The notes beneath the pieces are model-generated. The model was not told the origin of the DNA. It was given only the letters and a program-made list of their open reading frames with translations, and ran no database searches. A DNA stretch of 64,000 nt, from the NCBI RefSeq assembly GCF_003007735.2, contig NZ_PXNQ02000013.1:1-64000 (forward strand). Direction: 5' to 3'. Numbering within the stretch: position 1 is the first letter of the stretch; every line of letters starts with the position of its first letter. A program made the position numbers and the translations under genes. Positions 52,417 through 61,491 of the stretch are shown here, one piece after another. Origin of the DNA: Paracoccus methylarcula (lineage in GTDB: Bacteria; Pseudomonadota; Alphaproteobacteria; Rhodobacterales; Rhodobacteraceae).

Positions 52417-54804
52417 CTAGCGCATGCAGTTGCGCCGCGCCACCGTGCCCAATCCGTCTTTTTGCCGACCGAAGCCGCCGAGGCGGACCGAGAGGTCGAA
52501 ACTGGTCTCGGGCCGCAGGTTATCCGAATCGGTGAAGCGGCGCGACAGGCCCATTTCGACGCTCACGCATTCGTTCCGGTAGGTGACGTCCAGCGACGCC
52601 ATCTGCGCCTGCTCGGCGGTGAAATTGTACCGCGTTTCTGCATTGCCCCACCAGCCCGGAGCGATCTGCCAGCCGATATTGGCGGTCAGTTCGTTGGTGT
52701 CGCTGGTCCGGCCCTCGTCGCGGTCGCTGTCGATCCACAGATGCCCGGCCGAGATCTGCAGATCCGGGCGCAGCCAGCCAAGGCGCAGCTCGTTGCGGGA
52801 GAAATCGAAGGAATCGTCGAACAGCGCCCGGTTGGAGATGGCCAGCCCCCTGCCGCTGTCGTAATGCGCCGCCAGCAGCCAGTCCGAGCGGCGCCCGCCA
52901 AGCGGAGAGCCCGAATCGAACTGGTCGTCGTCATGCGCCCGGAACACCCGCCCCCCGGTCAGGCCGATCGACCAGCCCGCAGGATCGATGCGGGTCCAGC
53001 TGACGCCGAGATTCGCGCGCAGCCCGGTCTCGCGGGCATCCCAACCCGGGAAACGGTTGGCGGAAAAGAGGTTGCCTTCGTCGAACTCGATCAGCCGGCT
53101 GTCCTCGTTCGGGATGTCGTCGTCGTCGCCGCGGGGCGACCAGAGGATCTGGGCCACCGGCTCGACCAGATGGGTGGCGCCGGCGGAATGGCCGAGCAGG
53201 GGCCAGCGCAGCTCGACCCCGCCGATCGGGACGGCGCGGGCGACGATATCGTCGAAATCGCTGTCCTGGGCGATTCGATAGAGATCCGCATCCAGCCCCA
53301 GGATGGCCGCGCCCATGACGCCGCCGGGCAGCACCTGGTTGCGGCGCCAGTCCAGCCCGAAAGAGGCCCTTGCCACGTCGCGGCCCTCTATGTCCTTGTC
53401 CGAGGGGCGGCGATGGGCATGAAGCGACCATTCCATCAGCGCCTCGCCGCCGATCGTGCCGGGGGTGAACCGGCGCTGCCAGATCGCGTCGGCGACCTGA
53501 GCGGGCGAGGTGTCGTTGGGTTCGTCCTCGCGCAGCGAGTGGTAATTGCCGATCCGCGCGAAGACCAGCTTGTCGCGCTTGACCCGTTCCAGCGTCACCC
53601 CGCTCCACAGCCGGTCGGCATCGGTCACGTCGTAATCCAGCAGGTAGCTGCGGTCCGAGGCGACCTGCAGCTGCACCCCCAGATTGTAGCCGCGAGGCAG
53701 TGCGAACCTGGCGGCGCCGAACAGGTAGCCGCGCGTTTCGCCGGGATCGATGTCGTCGCGGGTGATCGCGCCATTCCATTCCATCGCGCCGCTTCGATAG
53801 GCTTGGCGATAGCGCAATTCCAGCGTGCGGGTGCGGCTGACCGAGAGATAGGGGGTGATCGTCAGGTCGGCGTGATCGCCGAGCGTCAGGAAATACGGTG
53901 TCTTGATCCCGAATCCGAGGCGCGAGGTGGTGCGGATCTCGGGTCTCAGGAATCCCGATTGCCGCTCGACCGTGGGGTCGGGGGCGGTCACCTCGAACGG
54001 CAGGGAAGCCAGCGGAACGCCGAAGGCACGGAATTGCGGATAGTCGAAATGGATCAGCCGGGTTTCCGCGTCATGGGTGATCTCGCGGGCGCGGATTTCC
54101 CATAGCGGAACCGGATTGCCCGCGCAGACCTGGCAGGCGGAGGTCGCGACATTGTCGAGCCGGGTGATGCGGCCGCCATCGCTTCGGGTGGCCTGCCGGG
54201 CGGCGAGCTGCAATTTGCGCGCGATGACCAGCCTGGCGCCGCGGATGATGCCGTCCTGGAGCTCGCGGTCGAGCTGCGCGGAATCGGCGATCAGGATCGC
54301 CTCGGCCTCGGGATCGGCCGCCCCGGGGCGTGACAGGTGGATCGGCCCCTCGATGGTCAGGTCGCCGCTGTCGCCATCCACGATCAGCCGCGAGGCGACG
54401 AGCCGGGCGCCCTGATACCAGACGACCACGCCGCCCGCCGCGATCAGGCTGCGATCCTCTTGCAGGACGAGGCTGTCGGCCAGCACCGTCGCCGCGTCCT
54501 CGGGGCTGCCCGCCTCGACCGCCGTGCCGGGCAGGGTGATGTCGCTGTCGGGTTCGACCGTTTCGGGCAGCGGGCTGGTGGGGGTCCGGTCGGCCACCGG
54601 CCGGTTGCCGAGCGGCGTGGCCTGGGGCGCGAGCGCGGCACCTCCGGCCCAGTCATCCACCATCGGCGAAGCCGCCACGGTTCCGCCCTCGGGGATCGCG
54701 CCGACCTCGGAACCGGCCTGTCCGGCGGCCATTCCCGGCAGCAATGCCGCCAGCCCGGCAAGCCCTGCCGCATATGTCAGCCCGATGCGCGTCCCTGCCT
54801 TCAT
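52417..54804 (-). CDS. lptD: LPS-assembly protein LptD
   Basis: 795 residues. An outer-membrane beta-barrel that inserts LPS. Signal peptide MKAGTRIGLTYAAGLAGLAA to MAAGQA; a Pro/Ala-rich linker; the OstA/LptA-like beta-jellyroll (VLADSLVLQEDRSLIAAGGV, ARLVASRLIVDGDSGDLTIE); a Cys pair (SACQVCAGN); then the barrel, with typical strands such as TPYFLTLGDHADLTITPYLS, ending VARRNCMR. The start overlaps the lptG stop. The linker of about 80 residues before the jellyroll is long. Confidence 0.95.
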   Translation of the reverse strand: MKAGTRIGLTYAAGLAGLAALLPGMAAGQAGSEVGAIPEGGTVAASPMVDDWAGGAALAPQATPLGNRPVADRTPTSPLPETVEPDSDITLPGTAVEAGSPEDAATVLADSLVLQEDRSLIAAGGVVVWYQGARLVASRLIVDGDSGDLTIEGPIHLSRPGAADPEAEAILIADSAQLDRELQDGIIRGARLVIARKLQLAARQATRSDGGRITRLDNVATSACQVCAGNPVPLWEIRAREITHDAETRLIHFDYPQFRAFGVPLASLPFEVTAPDPTVERQSGFLRPEIRTTSRLGFGIKTPYFLTLGDHADLTITPYLSVSRTRTLELRYRQAYRSGAMEWNGAITRDDIDPGETRGYLFGAARFALPRGYNLGVQLQVASDRSYLLDYDVTDADRLWSGVTLERVKRDKLVFARIGNYHSLREDEPNDTSPAQVADAIWQRRFTPGTIGGEALMEWSLHAHRRPSDKDIEGRDVARASFGLDWRRNQVLPGGVMGAAILGLDADLYRIAQDSDFDDIVARAVPIGGVELRWPLLGHSAGATHLVEPVAQILWSPRGDDDDIPNEDSRLIEFDEGNLFSANRFPGWDARETGLRANLGVSWTRIDPAGWSIGLTGGRVFRAHDDDQFDSGSPLGGRRSDWLLAAHYDSGRGLAISNRALFDDSFDFSRNELRLGWLRPDLQISAGHLWIDSDRDEGRTSDTNELTANIGWQIAPGWWGNAETRYNFTAEQAQMASLDVTYRNECVSVEMGLSRRFTDSDNLRPETSFDLSVRLGGFGRQKDGLGTVARRNCMR

Positions 54805-55910
54805 CCGTCCTCCCGTTGCAGGATCAGCCCCAATGCCAGCAAGACGCCGACCAGCGGCGGCGCCCATGCAGCCATGACCGCGGGAACCTGCCCGTTATCT
54901 CCGAGTATCTGCGCCATGTTGCGCAGGAAGAACAGCCCGATCCCGGCGGCGAAGGCCAGAAGAACCGCGATCCCGGTATTTCGGCCACGCATATGCTGCA
55001 TGGTGAAGGCGGCGGCGATCATCACCATGGCGGCCATCACGAAGGGGCGCGCCAGCTCCATCTGGAACCAGACGCGGTGCCGGGCGGCGGAAAAACCCGC
55101 GCGTTCGAGCCCGGCGATGAAGCCCGGCAATTGCCAGACCGGGATCGCCTCGGGCCTGCCGAAGCCGTCGCGGATGCGTTGGGCGGTCAGGTCGGATGCC
55201 AGCGACAGGGTCTCGCCATCGGTGGCGGTGGCCTCGGGATTTTGCTGGTCCAGCGCGTAATCCTTGACGTCGCTCAGCCGCCATTCGCCGGGCGCCAGCC
55301 GTGCCTCGCGCGCCTCGATGCGGCGGACCGGACCGCTTTCCTGGCCGAAGATCATGAAGCTGGCATCGTAAAGCGTGGTGGCGTCGGGGCTGGCGCGGCG
55401 GGCGCGGATGACGATCTGCCCGGCCTCCTCGCCATCCTCCATCAGCGATTGCCGCAGCCAGACCGCCTGGTCCCCGACCGAGACGGTCTGCCGCCCGTCG
55501 CGCTCGATCACCGCCACGGCATTGTCGAACAGCTTGCCGGTCACCGCGACCAGCGGGTTGAACAGGCCGACGGTCAGGATGCCGATCAGCGCCGCCGTGA
55601 CGGCGGGGGCGGTGACGACCTTTATCCCCGAGCGTCCCGAGGCACGGATCGCCACCATCTCGGAGCTGCGGGCGAGGCCGAGGAACATGGCGATCCCGCC
55701 CAGCACCGTGATCAGCGGAAGGATGGAATAGAAGCTGCCCGCGATATTGAGCGCCGCAAGCCGCGCCGCGCCGGCCAGCCCAAGATCGCGATCGGCAAAG
55801 CGGCGGATGATCTCGATCATGTCGATGAGCAGCAGGATCAGCAGGAATACGCCCGCGACCAGCAGGAAGCTGCGCAGGAAGCGCCGGGCGACATAGCAGG
55901 CCAGGATCAT
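54801..55910 (-). CDS. lptG: LPS export permease LptG
   Basis: 369 residues. An inner-membrane permease of the LptBFG transporter. Helices: FLRSFLLVAGVFLLILLLID near the N-terminus, FYSILPLITVLGGIAMFLGL, and three more at the C-terminus (PFVMAAMVMIAAAFTMQHMR and on). The periplasmic beta-jellyroll lies between. It overlaps lptF upstream and lptD downstream by ATGA. Confidence 0.95.
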   Translation of the reverse strand: MILACYVARRFLRSFLLVAGVFLLILLLIDMIEIIRRFADRDLGLAGAARLAALNIAGSFYSILPLITVLGGIAMFLGLARSSEMVAIRASGRSGIKVVTAPAVTAALIGILTVGLFNPLVAVTGKLFDNAVAVIERDGRQTVSVGDQAVWLRQSLMEDGEEAGQIVIRARRASPDATTLYDASFMIFGQESGPVRRIEAREARLAPGEWRLSDVKDYALDQQNPEATATDGETLSLASDLTAQRIRDGFGRPEAIPVWQLPGFIAGLERAGFSAARHRVWFQMELARPFVMAAMVMIAAAFTMQHMRGRNTGIAVLLAFAAGIGLFFLRNMAQILGDNGQVPAVMAAWAPPLVGVLLALGLILQREDG

Positions 55911-57043
55911 GCCGGTTTCTCCCTGCGCCATCTTCGGCGCAATGGCCGGGGGCGCGCCGCGAGCCAGAGCAGCACGAGGCAGATCATCGCCCCGATCGCC
56001 GCGGGCACATAGAGCAGCGGCCACATGCCCGGATCGCGCCCGACCTGATCGGCGGCGGCGTTGGTGAGGAACTGGACGAGGATCAGCAGCAGGATCGCCC
56101 AGATCACCTGCCGCCAGACGCCAAAGCGCGAAAAGCCGCCGATCAGCAGGACCGCGAAGCCGATCATCGCCGCGATCGGCGACAGCAGGGGCTGGGCGAT
56201 CCGCTCATGCGCCTCGCGCCGCGCCTCGCCCGCCGTGCCCCCCGTCGCGTTCAGCAATTCCTGATCGGGATCCAGCAGCCGCCAGGTCGAATATTCACGC
56301 AAGTCGCGCCCGCGCCTGTCGCGCGCCGCGAACATCGCGCCGATATCATAGCTGAACTCGGAAAACCGGGTGACCGACAGCCGCCTCTGCCCATGCTGCC
56401 ATTGCAGGTTCTGCGACATGCCGCGCAGCAGGACCAGGACCGGACCGGTCTCGGTCCGCACCACCAGCGCCTCTTCCGAGGTGTAGACGGTCTGGTCGTC
56501 GGGATTGCGGGCATCCTCGATGAACAGGTCAAGAAGCCGCCCATCGCTGGCCGTTTCGCGGATGAACAGAGTGACGCCCTCGGCCGGATACTGGAACTCG
56601 CCGGGGCGCAGGAATTGCGCGGTGACATTCTCGGCGATCTCGGTCTGGCGCTCGGCCAGCCTTGTCCGCGCCATCGGCACGAGGCCGTGGACCAGCACCG
56701 CGACCAGCATCCCGACGAAGACGCCGAAGACCAGCACCGGGCGGGCCAGCCGCCATGGCGAGAGCCCGGCGGCCTGCATCGCCACCAGCTCGGATTCGCC
56801 GGTCAGCCGGTTGGTGCCATAGGCCGAGGCGGTGAAGGCGGCCACCGGCAGCACCACCGAGATCACGATCGGCAGGGTCAGCGCCGTGAATTCCAGCACG
56901 ACCAGCGCCGTCTGCCCGTCGCTCAGCAGGTCGTCGAACAGGCTGACGGCGCGGTTGATCCAGTAGACCGAGACCAGCACCAGCGCGAAGAAGCCGAACA
57001 GGGTCAGCATCTGGCTGAGGATATAGCGGTCGATCCGGGGCAT
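55907..57043 (-). CDS. lptF: LPS export permease LptF
   Basis: 378 residues. Partner of LptG. MPRIDRYILSQMLTLFGFFA starts the first helix. The segment TGESELVAMQAAGLSPWRLA is the coupling helix to the ATPase LptB (not in this window). A periplasmic domain follows, then three C-terminal helices (LLSPIAAMIGFAVLLIGGFS and on). It is the first gene of the operon lptF-lptG-lptD-surA-pdxA-rsmA, divergent from pepA with about 115 bases between. Confidence 0.95.
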   Translation of the reverse strand: MPRIDRYILSQMLTLFGFFALVLVSVYWINRAVSLFDDLLSDGQTALVVLEFTALTLPIVISVVLPVAAFTASAYGTNRLTGESELVAMQAAGLSPWRLARPVLVFGVFVGMLVAVLVHGLVPMARTRLAERQTEIAENVTAQFLRPGEFQYPAEGVTLFIRETASDGRLLDLFIEDARNPDDQTVYTSEEALVVRTETGPVLVLLRGMSQNLQWQHGQRRLSVTRFSEFSYDIGAMFAARDRRGRDLREYSTWRLLDPDQELLNATGGTAGEARREAHERIAQPLLSPIAAMIGFAVLLIGGFSRFGVWRQVIWAILLLILVQFLTNAAADQVGRDPGMWPLLYVPAAIGAMICLVLLWLAARPRPLRRRWRREKPA

Positions 57044-57159
57044 GTCGGGCGGGGCTTTCTGATCCTGACGCGTTCCGTCCTGATTAGCGGCAAGGACGGC
57101 TCTGGCCAAGGCCCAGTTACGGGTCTAGGTTCGCGACCGACAGATCCTCAGGAGGGCAA

Positions 57160-58659
57160 ATGACTCACCCCGTCGAAATCACTTTCACCGAAATCGCCTC
57201 GGGCGAGCTTGCCGGGCACGAGGGCAGGGTTGCCGTGATCGTCTCGCCGGGCGGGCGCTTGCCGGCCGGTCTGCCGCGTGCCGCACGCGCCGCGGCACGG
57301 CGTGCATTGGATTCCAGGGCCGGGCAGGCGCTGAAACCCGGTGCCTCGCTGGAGCTGGCCTATCCCGCCGGCATGTCCGCCGACGCGTTGCAGCTTGTGA
57401 TGCTGCCCCCGCGTGCATCGGTGGCGGAAGCGCGCAAGGCCGGTGCCGGGATCGGCGCGAAGCTGGACAAATCGCATGTTCTGGTCCTGGCCGGTGCGCA
57501 TAAGCGAGCGAATGATATCGCCCTGGGGATCGCGCTGCGCGGTTATGACTTTTCCGTGTATCGCACCGATTCCGGCAAGGAGGACGACAGCGGCGAGGCG
57601 GATGACGCGGCCGAATCCGGCAAGCCGCGCGTGACCTTCATGGCCAACGATCCCGAGGCGCTGGCCAAATCCGCCAGGGATGCCGCAGCCGTGGCCGAGG
57701 GGGTTTTCTTCACCCGCGACCTGGTGAACGAGCCGGCAAACGTGCTGACCACCAGTGATTTCGCCGATCGGCTCAAGGCGATGGAGGAGATCGGCCTGAG
57801 CGTCGAGGTGCTGGAAGAGGACGAACTCGCCAGGCTGGGAATGCGTGCATTGCTGGCCGTCGGACGGGGCAGCGAGGCCCCTTCCAAGGTGGTCGTCATG
57901 CGCTGGAACGGCGGCGGGGACGAGGCACCGCTGGCACTGGTCGGCAAGGGTGTCGTGTTCGATAGCGGCGGGATCTCGATCAAGCCTGCCGCGGGCATGG
58001 AAGAGATGACCATGGATATGGGCGGCGCGGGCGTTGTCGCGGGCGTCATGCGGACGCTGGCACTGCGCCAGGCCAAGGCGAATGTCGTGGGGCTGGTCGG
58101 GCTGGTCGAGAACATGCCCGATGGCCGCGCTCAGCGCCCCGGCGATATCGTCCGCTCGATGAAGGGCGACACGATCGAGGTCGTCAACACCGATGCCGAG
58201 GGGCGGCTGGTCCTGGCCGATGTGCTCTGGTATGCGCAGACCCGGTTCGAGCCGAAGGCGGTCATCGACCTGGCGACCCTGACCGGCGCGGTCATCGTGG
58301 CCCTGGGCCATGACAATGCCGGGGTGCTGTCGAATGATGACCGGCTGGCCAATGACATCCTTGCATCGGCGAAGGCCGAGGGCGAGGGGGCGTGGCGGCT
58401 GCCGCTCGGACCGAGCTATGACAAGCTGATCAAGTCGCGGCTGGCCGATATGAAGAATTCCGGCGGGCGCGCGGCGGGCACGATCACCGCGGCACAATTC
58501 CTGCAACGCTTCATCCGCGAGGACCAGCCCTGGGCGCATATCGATATCGCGGGCGTGACCTTGCCCGCATCGGCGCCCGGGATGGCGCCCAAGGGGGCGA
58601 GCGGTTGGGGCGTGATGACGCTGGACCGGCTGGTGCGCGACAAGTTCGAGGCCAAGTGA
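57160..58659 (+). CDS. pepA: Leucyl aminopeptidase (M17)
   Basis: 499 residues. A cytosolic two-metal aminopeptidase. The variable N-terminal domain runs to about residue 190. The catalytic domain has VGKGVVFDSGGISIKPAAGM (metal-binding Lys/Asp), the signature NTDAEGRLVLAD, and LTGAVIVALGHDNAGVLSND. AGGAGGG precedes ATG 57160. It is followed 7 bases later by holC, a pairing also known from E. coli. Confidence 0.97.
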   Translation: MTHPVEITFTEIASGELAGHEGRVAVIVSPGGRLPAGLPRAARAAARRALDSRAGQALKPGASLELAYPAGMSADALQLVMLPPRASVAEARKAGAGIGAKLDKSHVLVLAGAHKRANDIALGIALRGYDFSVYRTDSGKEDDSGEADDAAESGKPRVTFMANDPEALAKSARDAAAVAEGVFFTRDLVNEPANVLTTSDFADRLKAMEEIGLSVEVLEEDELARLGMRALLAVGRGSEAPSKVVVMRWNGGGDEAPLALVGKGVVFDSGGISIKPAAGMEEMTMDMGGAGVVAGVMRTLALRQAKANVVGLVGLVENMPDGRAQRPGDIVRSMKGDTIEVVNTDAEGRLVLADVLWYAQTRFEPKAVIDLATLTGAVIVALGHDNAGVLSNDDRLANDILASAKAEGEGAWRLPLGPSYDKLIKSRLADMKNSGGRAAGTITAAQFLQRFIREDQPWAHIDIAGVTLPASAPGMAPKGASGWGVMTLDRLVRDKFEAK

Positions 58660-58666
58660 CCGCCTG

Positions 58667-59116
58667 ATGGGCAATGCGCTGTTCTACCACCTGACCCGCT
58701 CGCCTGCCGAAAGCCTCTTGCCGGTGCTGATCGGCAAGTCGCTGGCGGCGGGCTGGCAGGTGGAGTTGCGCGGAACCGATCCGGACCGGATGGATTGGCT
58801 GGATCGTCAGCTATGGCTGGGCGAGGGCTTCCTGCCGCATGGGCTGGCGGGCGGTCCGCATGACTCGCGCCAGCCGGTGCTTCTGACCGTGCCGGGGCAG
58901 GCGGCGGCGAATGATCCGGCCTGCCTGATGGCCCTGGACGGGGCCGAGATCTCGGGCGGGGAATGCGCCGGGCTGGAGCGCGCCTGCGTGATCTTCGACG
59001 GCGGCGATGGCAACGCGGTCGCCCGCGCGCGGGACCAGTGGAAGGCCCTGACCGGCGCGGGCGTGACCGCCGAATACTGGTCCGAGGAATCGGGACGGTG
59101 GGAGCGGAAACGCTAG
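58667..59116 (+). CDS. holC: DNA polymerase III chi subunit
   Basis: 149 residues. Binds SSB and links it to the clamp loader. Typical N-terminus ALFYHLTRSPAESLLPVLIG, then WLDRQLWLGEGFLPHG, and a C-terminal RARDQWKALTGAGVTAEYW. It is in an operon with pepA. Confidence 0.93.
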   Translation: MGNALFYHLTRSPAESLLPVLIGKSLAAGWQVELRGTDPDRMDWLDRQLWLGEGFLPHGLAGGPHDSRQPVLLTVPGQAAANDPACLMALDGAEISGGECAGLERACVIFDGGDGNAVARARDQWKALTGAGVTAEYWSEESGRWERKR

Positions 59117-59469
59117 GCCGGGACCCGGTGTTTCGGGGCGGCGGTTCGTTGCGTCCCGCGATGGGCGGGGGCTGCCTGCCCCGTCGCCGGAGCGTGTCTC
59201 GAAGCAGTGGCGCTCCCGTCGGTGTCTTCCAAAGGTATTTGGACAAAGAAGAATCAGGCCGGAACGAATGAAGCCTGCTGCCATCCCCGGATGCCGGGCA
59301 TGAGCGGGGCGGGTGGGCCGTGTCTCTTCGGCCCATGCGTCATGCGGCGCTGGACCCGGCATTTTCTGACCGGTTCCTGTCCGGCCTTGCGCCTTGCCAC
59401 AAACGCAACGCGCGGTGGCGCTGCCTTCCCGATCATGCTTATCATGAGCCGACAGGAAAGGAGATCCAG
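59117..59469. other. Intergenic region between holC and arginase
   Basis: No gene is seen. It contains dispersed element copy 9 and then GC-rich sequence up to the arginase ribosome-binding site (aggaaaggag at about 59453). The arginase promoter must lie here but I cannot point to clear boxes. Confidence 0.5.
59150..59253 (+). repeat. Dispersed intergenic element, copy 9 (divergent)
   Basis: Contains 'gcgtcccgcgatgg' shared with copy 2, a GGGGGC-TGCCT-GCCCC hairpin, 'tctcgaagcagtggcgc' similar to copy 7, and a degenerate core AGGTATTTGGACAAAGAAG. It lies after holC, same orientation. Confidence 0.65.
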
Positions 59470-60390
59470 ATGACCCATTGCATCCTTCTCGGCGCCCCGG
59501 TGGACGAGGGCCAGCGCCGCCCCGGCTGCCTGATGGGTCCCGCCGCCTATCGCGTGGCGGGTATCGCGGACACGCTTGCCGCGCTTGGCCATGGCGTCGA
59601 GGATCGCGGCGATGTCGTCCCGGCCGCCCCGGGCCAGGAGAGCTGCGACAATCCCGCGGTGCATCACCTGCCGGAGATCATCAGCTGGACCAATGCCCTG
59701 CGCGAAGCGACCAGCGCCGCCCTGACGGATGGCATGCCGATCATCATGGGCGGGGATCATTCCCTTGCACTTGGAAGCGTCGCCGGGGTCGCCGCCCATG
59801 CCGCCAGCATCAGCCGCCCGCAATTCGTGATCTGGCTGGATGCGCATAGCGATTTTCACAGCATCCGGACCACCACATCCGGAAATCTGCACGGAACCCC
59901 GATGGCCTATGCCAATGGCCGGCCCGGTTTCGCGCCCCTGCCGCCCTTTCCCAACCCGATCCCCGGCGGCAATATCTGCATGTTCGGCATCCGCAGCGTC
60001 GATCCGGCCGAACATGGCGCCATGCAGGAAACCGACATCATGGTGAACGACATGCGCGTGCTCGACGAGCGGGGCATCGTCGCGCCATTGAGCGCCTTTC
60101 TCGACCGCGTCGCGGCCGCCAACGGGATGCTGCATGTCTCGCTCGACGTGGATTTCCTCGACCCTTCCATCGCGCCCGCGGTCGGCACCACCGTTCCCGG
60201 CGGCGCTACCTTCCGCGAGGCCCATCTGGTGATGGAATTGCTGCATGAATCCGGTCTCGTGACCTCGCTGGACCTGGTCGAGCTCAATCCGTTCCTCGAC
60301 GATCGCGGCCGCACCGCCAAGCTGATGGTGGACCTGGTCGGCTCGCTGATGGGACGCAAGGTCTTCGACCGGCCCACCCGCAGCTATTGA
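59470..60390 (+). CDS. rocF: Arginase
   Basis: 306 residues. Hydrolyses arginine to ornithine and urea. Ureohydrolase motifs with the manganese ligands: IIMGGDHSLALGS, VIWLDAHSDFHS followed by TTTSGNLHGTP (typical of arginase rather than agmatinase), and SLDVDFLDPSIAPAVGT. The C-terminus has LVELNPFLDDRGRTAKLMVD. ATG 59470 with AAAGGAG upstream. Confidence 0.93.
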   Translation: MTHCILLGAPVDEGQRRPGCLMGPAAYRVAGIADTLAALGHGVEDRGDVVPAAPGQESCDNPAVHHLPEIISWTNALREATSAALTDGMPIIMGGDHSLALGSVAGVAAHAASISRPQFVIWLDAHSDFHSIRTTTSGNLHGTPMAYANGRPGFAPLPPFPNPIPGGNICMFGIRSVDPAEHGAMQETDIMVNDMRVLDERGIVAPLSAFLDRVAAANGMLHVSLDVDFLDPSIAPAVGTTVPGGATFREAHLVMELLHESGLVTSLDLVELNPFLDDRGRTAKLMVDLVGSLMGRKVFDRPTRSY

Positions 60391-60430
60391 GCGGGTTTCA
60401 CCGAAGGCGCAGGTTCCGCTTGAATAATCC

Positions 60431-60481
60431 CGGCTGCTTGGCTAGCCAAGCCGGATCAAGCTGCCGCCTCGTGCGGCAGCT
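60431..60481 (+). terminator. Two consecutive palindromes after the arginase gene
   Basis: First CTTGG-CTAG-CCAAG (60437-60450) with partial outer pairing, then a perfect 9-base-pair stem AGCTGCCGC/GCGGCAGCT (60459-60481), ending 4 bases before the tRNA. Neither has a T-run. They may end the arginase transcript or separate it from the tRNA precursor. Confidence 0.45.
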
Positions 60482-60485
60482 CGTC

Positions 60486-60570
60486 GCGGGCGTGGTGGAA
60501 CGGTAGACACAAGCGACTTAAAATCGCTAGGGCCCAGCCCGTGCGGGTTCGACTCCCGCCGCCCGCACCA
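60486..60570 (+). tRNA. tRNA-Leu (anticodon UAA)
   Basis: 85 bases. The acceptor stem GCGGGCG/CGCCCGC, the D arm (GTGGAAC-GGTAGAC), the anticodon loop CTTAAAA giving anticodon TAA, a long class II variable arm, the T arm GCGGG-TTCGACT-CCCGC and encoded ACCA are all visible. Confidence 0.96.
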
Positions 60571-60768
60571 ATTGATCTGCTCAAGCATAATCTTTTCATG
60601 ATGTTACCTGCAGGTCAGTCGCTTGCCCCCCAAAAGCGGCCTTGCGGATCGCGGTCGAGGCGCGGCGCAACCCACCCCGGGCGGCGGTGGCCATCAACGG
60701 CGATATATGCAGTCATTTGCGGGGCATGGATATGCTGCTAAGATCAGGCCGCAGCAACGGAGGCGGGC

Positions 60769-60942
60769 ATGACCAGCGAAGAACTGTTCGTATTCAGCAT
60801 GGCCGGGGTCATCGCATTCTTCTTCTGGTTGGGGCGGAAGCGGGACAAAAGACGGAAAGCGGAAAGCGGGCATGGTGGAACTGCAGGCGACTTCTCCGGG
60901 GGTGACTGCGGGGGAGGAGATGGCGGCGGCGGCTGCGACTGA
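60769..60942 (+). CDS. Small single-span membrane protein with a Gly/Cys/Asp tail
   Basis: 57 residues. A short N-terminus MTSEELF, one membrane helix (VFSMAGVIAFFFWLG), a basic stop-transfer patch (RKRDKRRK), and a Gly-rich tail with two Cys separated by Gly/Asp (GGDCGGGDGGGGCD). GGAGG lies 5 bases before ATG 60769. I do not know a function. The codon use, ribosome-binding site and well-ordered topology argue for a real gene despite the size. Confidence 0.6.
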   Translation: MTSEELFVFSMAGVIAFFFWLGRKRDKRRKAESGHGGTAGDFSGGDCGGGDGGGGCD

Positions 60943-61102
60943 CCGCATGGGCGGGTTTCGCCTCCATCAGTGTTCTGCCGATTCCGATGCCAGCAGCGCC
61001 CTGATCCGGCACGGCTCGGTTTCTCGTTAGTTCTGCCAGGCTTTCATGTTACCTTTCAAGGGCGTGGAGATTCGCGCTTTATCAACAGCAGGGACATAAT
61101 CA

Positions 61103-61375
61103 ATGGATTTCACATCGATCATCGCGCAGCTTGTCGGCGGGGCTGGTGGCGGATTTGCAGGTGGCAAGGCGGTCAAGGATTCCGACCTTGGCCAGACCGG
61201 CAACCTGATCGCGGGCGCCATCGGCGGATTGGGTGGCGGCAGCATTCTCGGCTCAATGATTGGCGGTGACGCAGGTGCCGGCGCATTGATTGGCCAGCTT
61301 GTCGGCGGCGGTGTCGGAGGCCTGATCCTCCAGGTCGTGGTCGGGCTTATCAAGAACAAGTTCATGGCAAAATGA
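61103..61375 (+). CDS. Small Gly-rich membrane protein (glycine-zipper type)
   Basis: 90 residues. Hydrophobic and very rich in Gly with GxxxG-type spacing (GGAGGGFAGGKAV, LIAGAIGGLGGGSILGSMIG, LIGQLVGGGVGGLILQVVVG), ending KNKFMAK. Two or three membrane-inserting segments are likely. It begins MDFTSIIAQLV. Proteins of this look are common small membrane proteins of unknown role. Confidence 0.75.
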   Translation: MDFTSIIAQLVGGAGGGFAGGKAVKDSDLGQTGNLIAGAIGGLGGGSILGSMIGGDAGAGALIGQLVGGGVGGLILQVVVGLIKNKFMAK

Positions 61376-61491
61376 TCATGTAGCCCCCTTTCATGCTGGC
61401 CCGATCGGCGCTATGCGGCGGAAAGGGCCAATATCCAGCAGGTCCGCCGCCCGCACCGGGAATGCCGGCCGGGCCAATTTGCGGAAATGTG

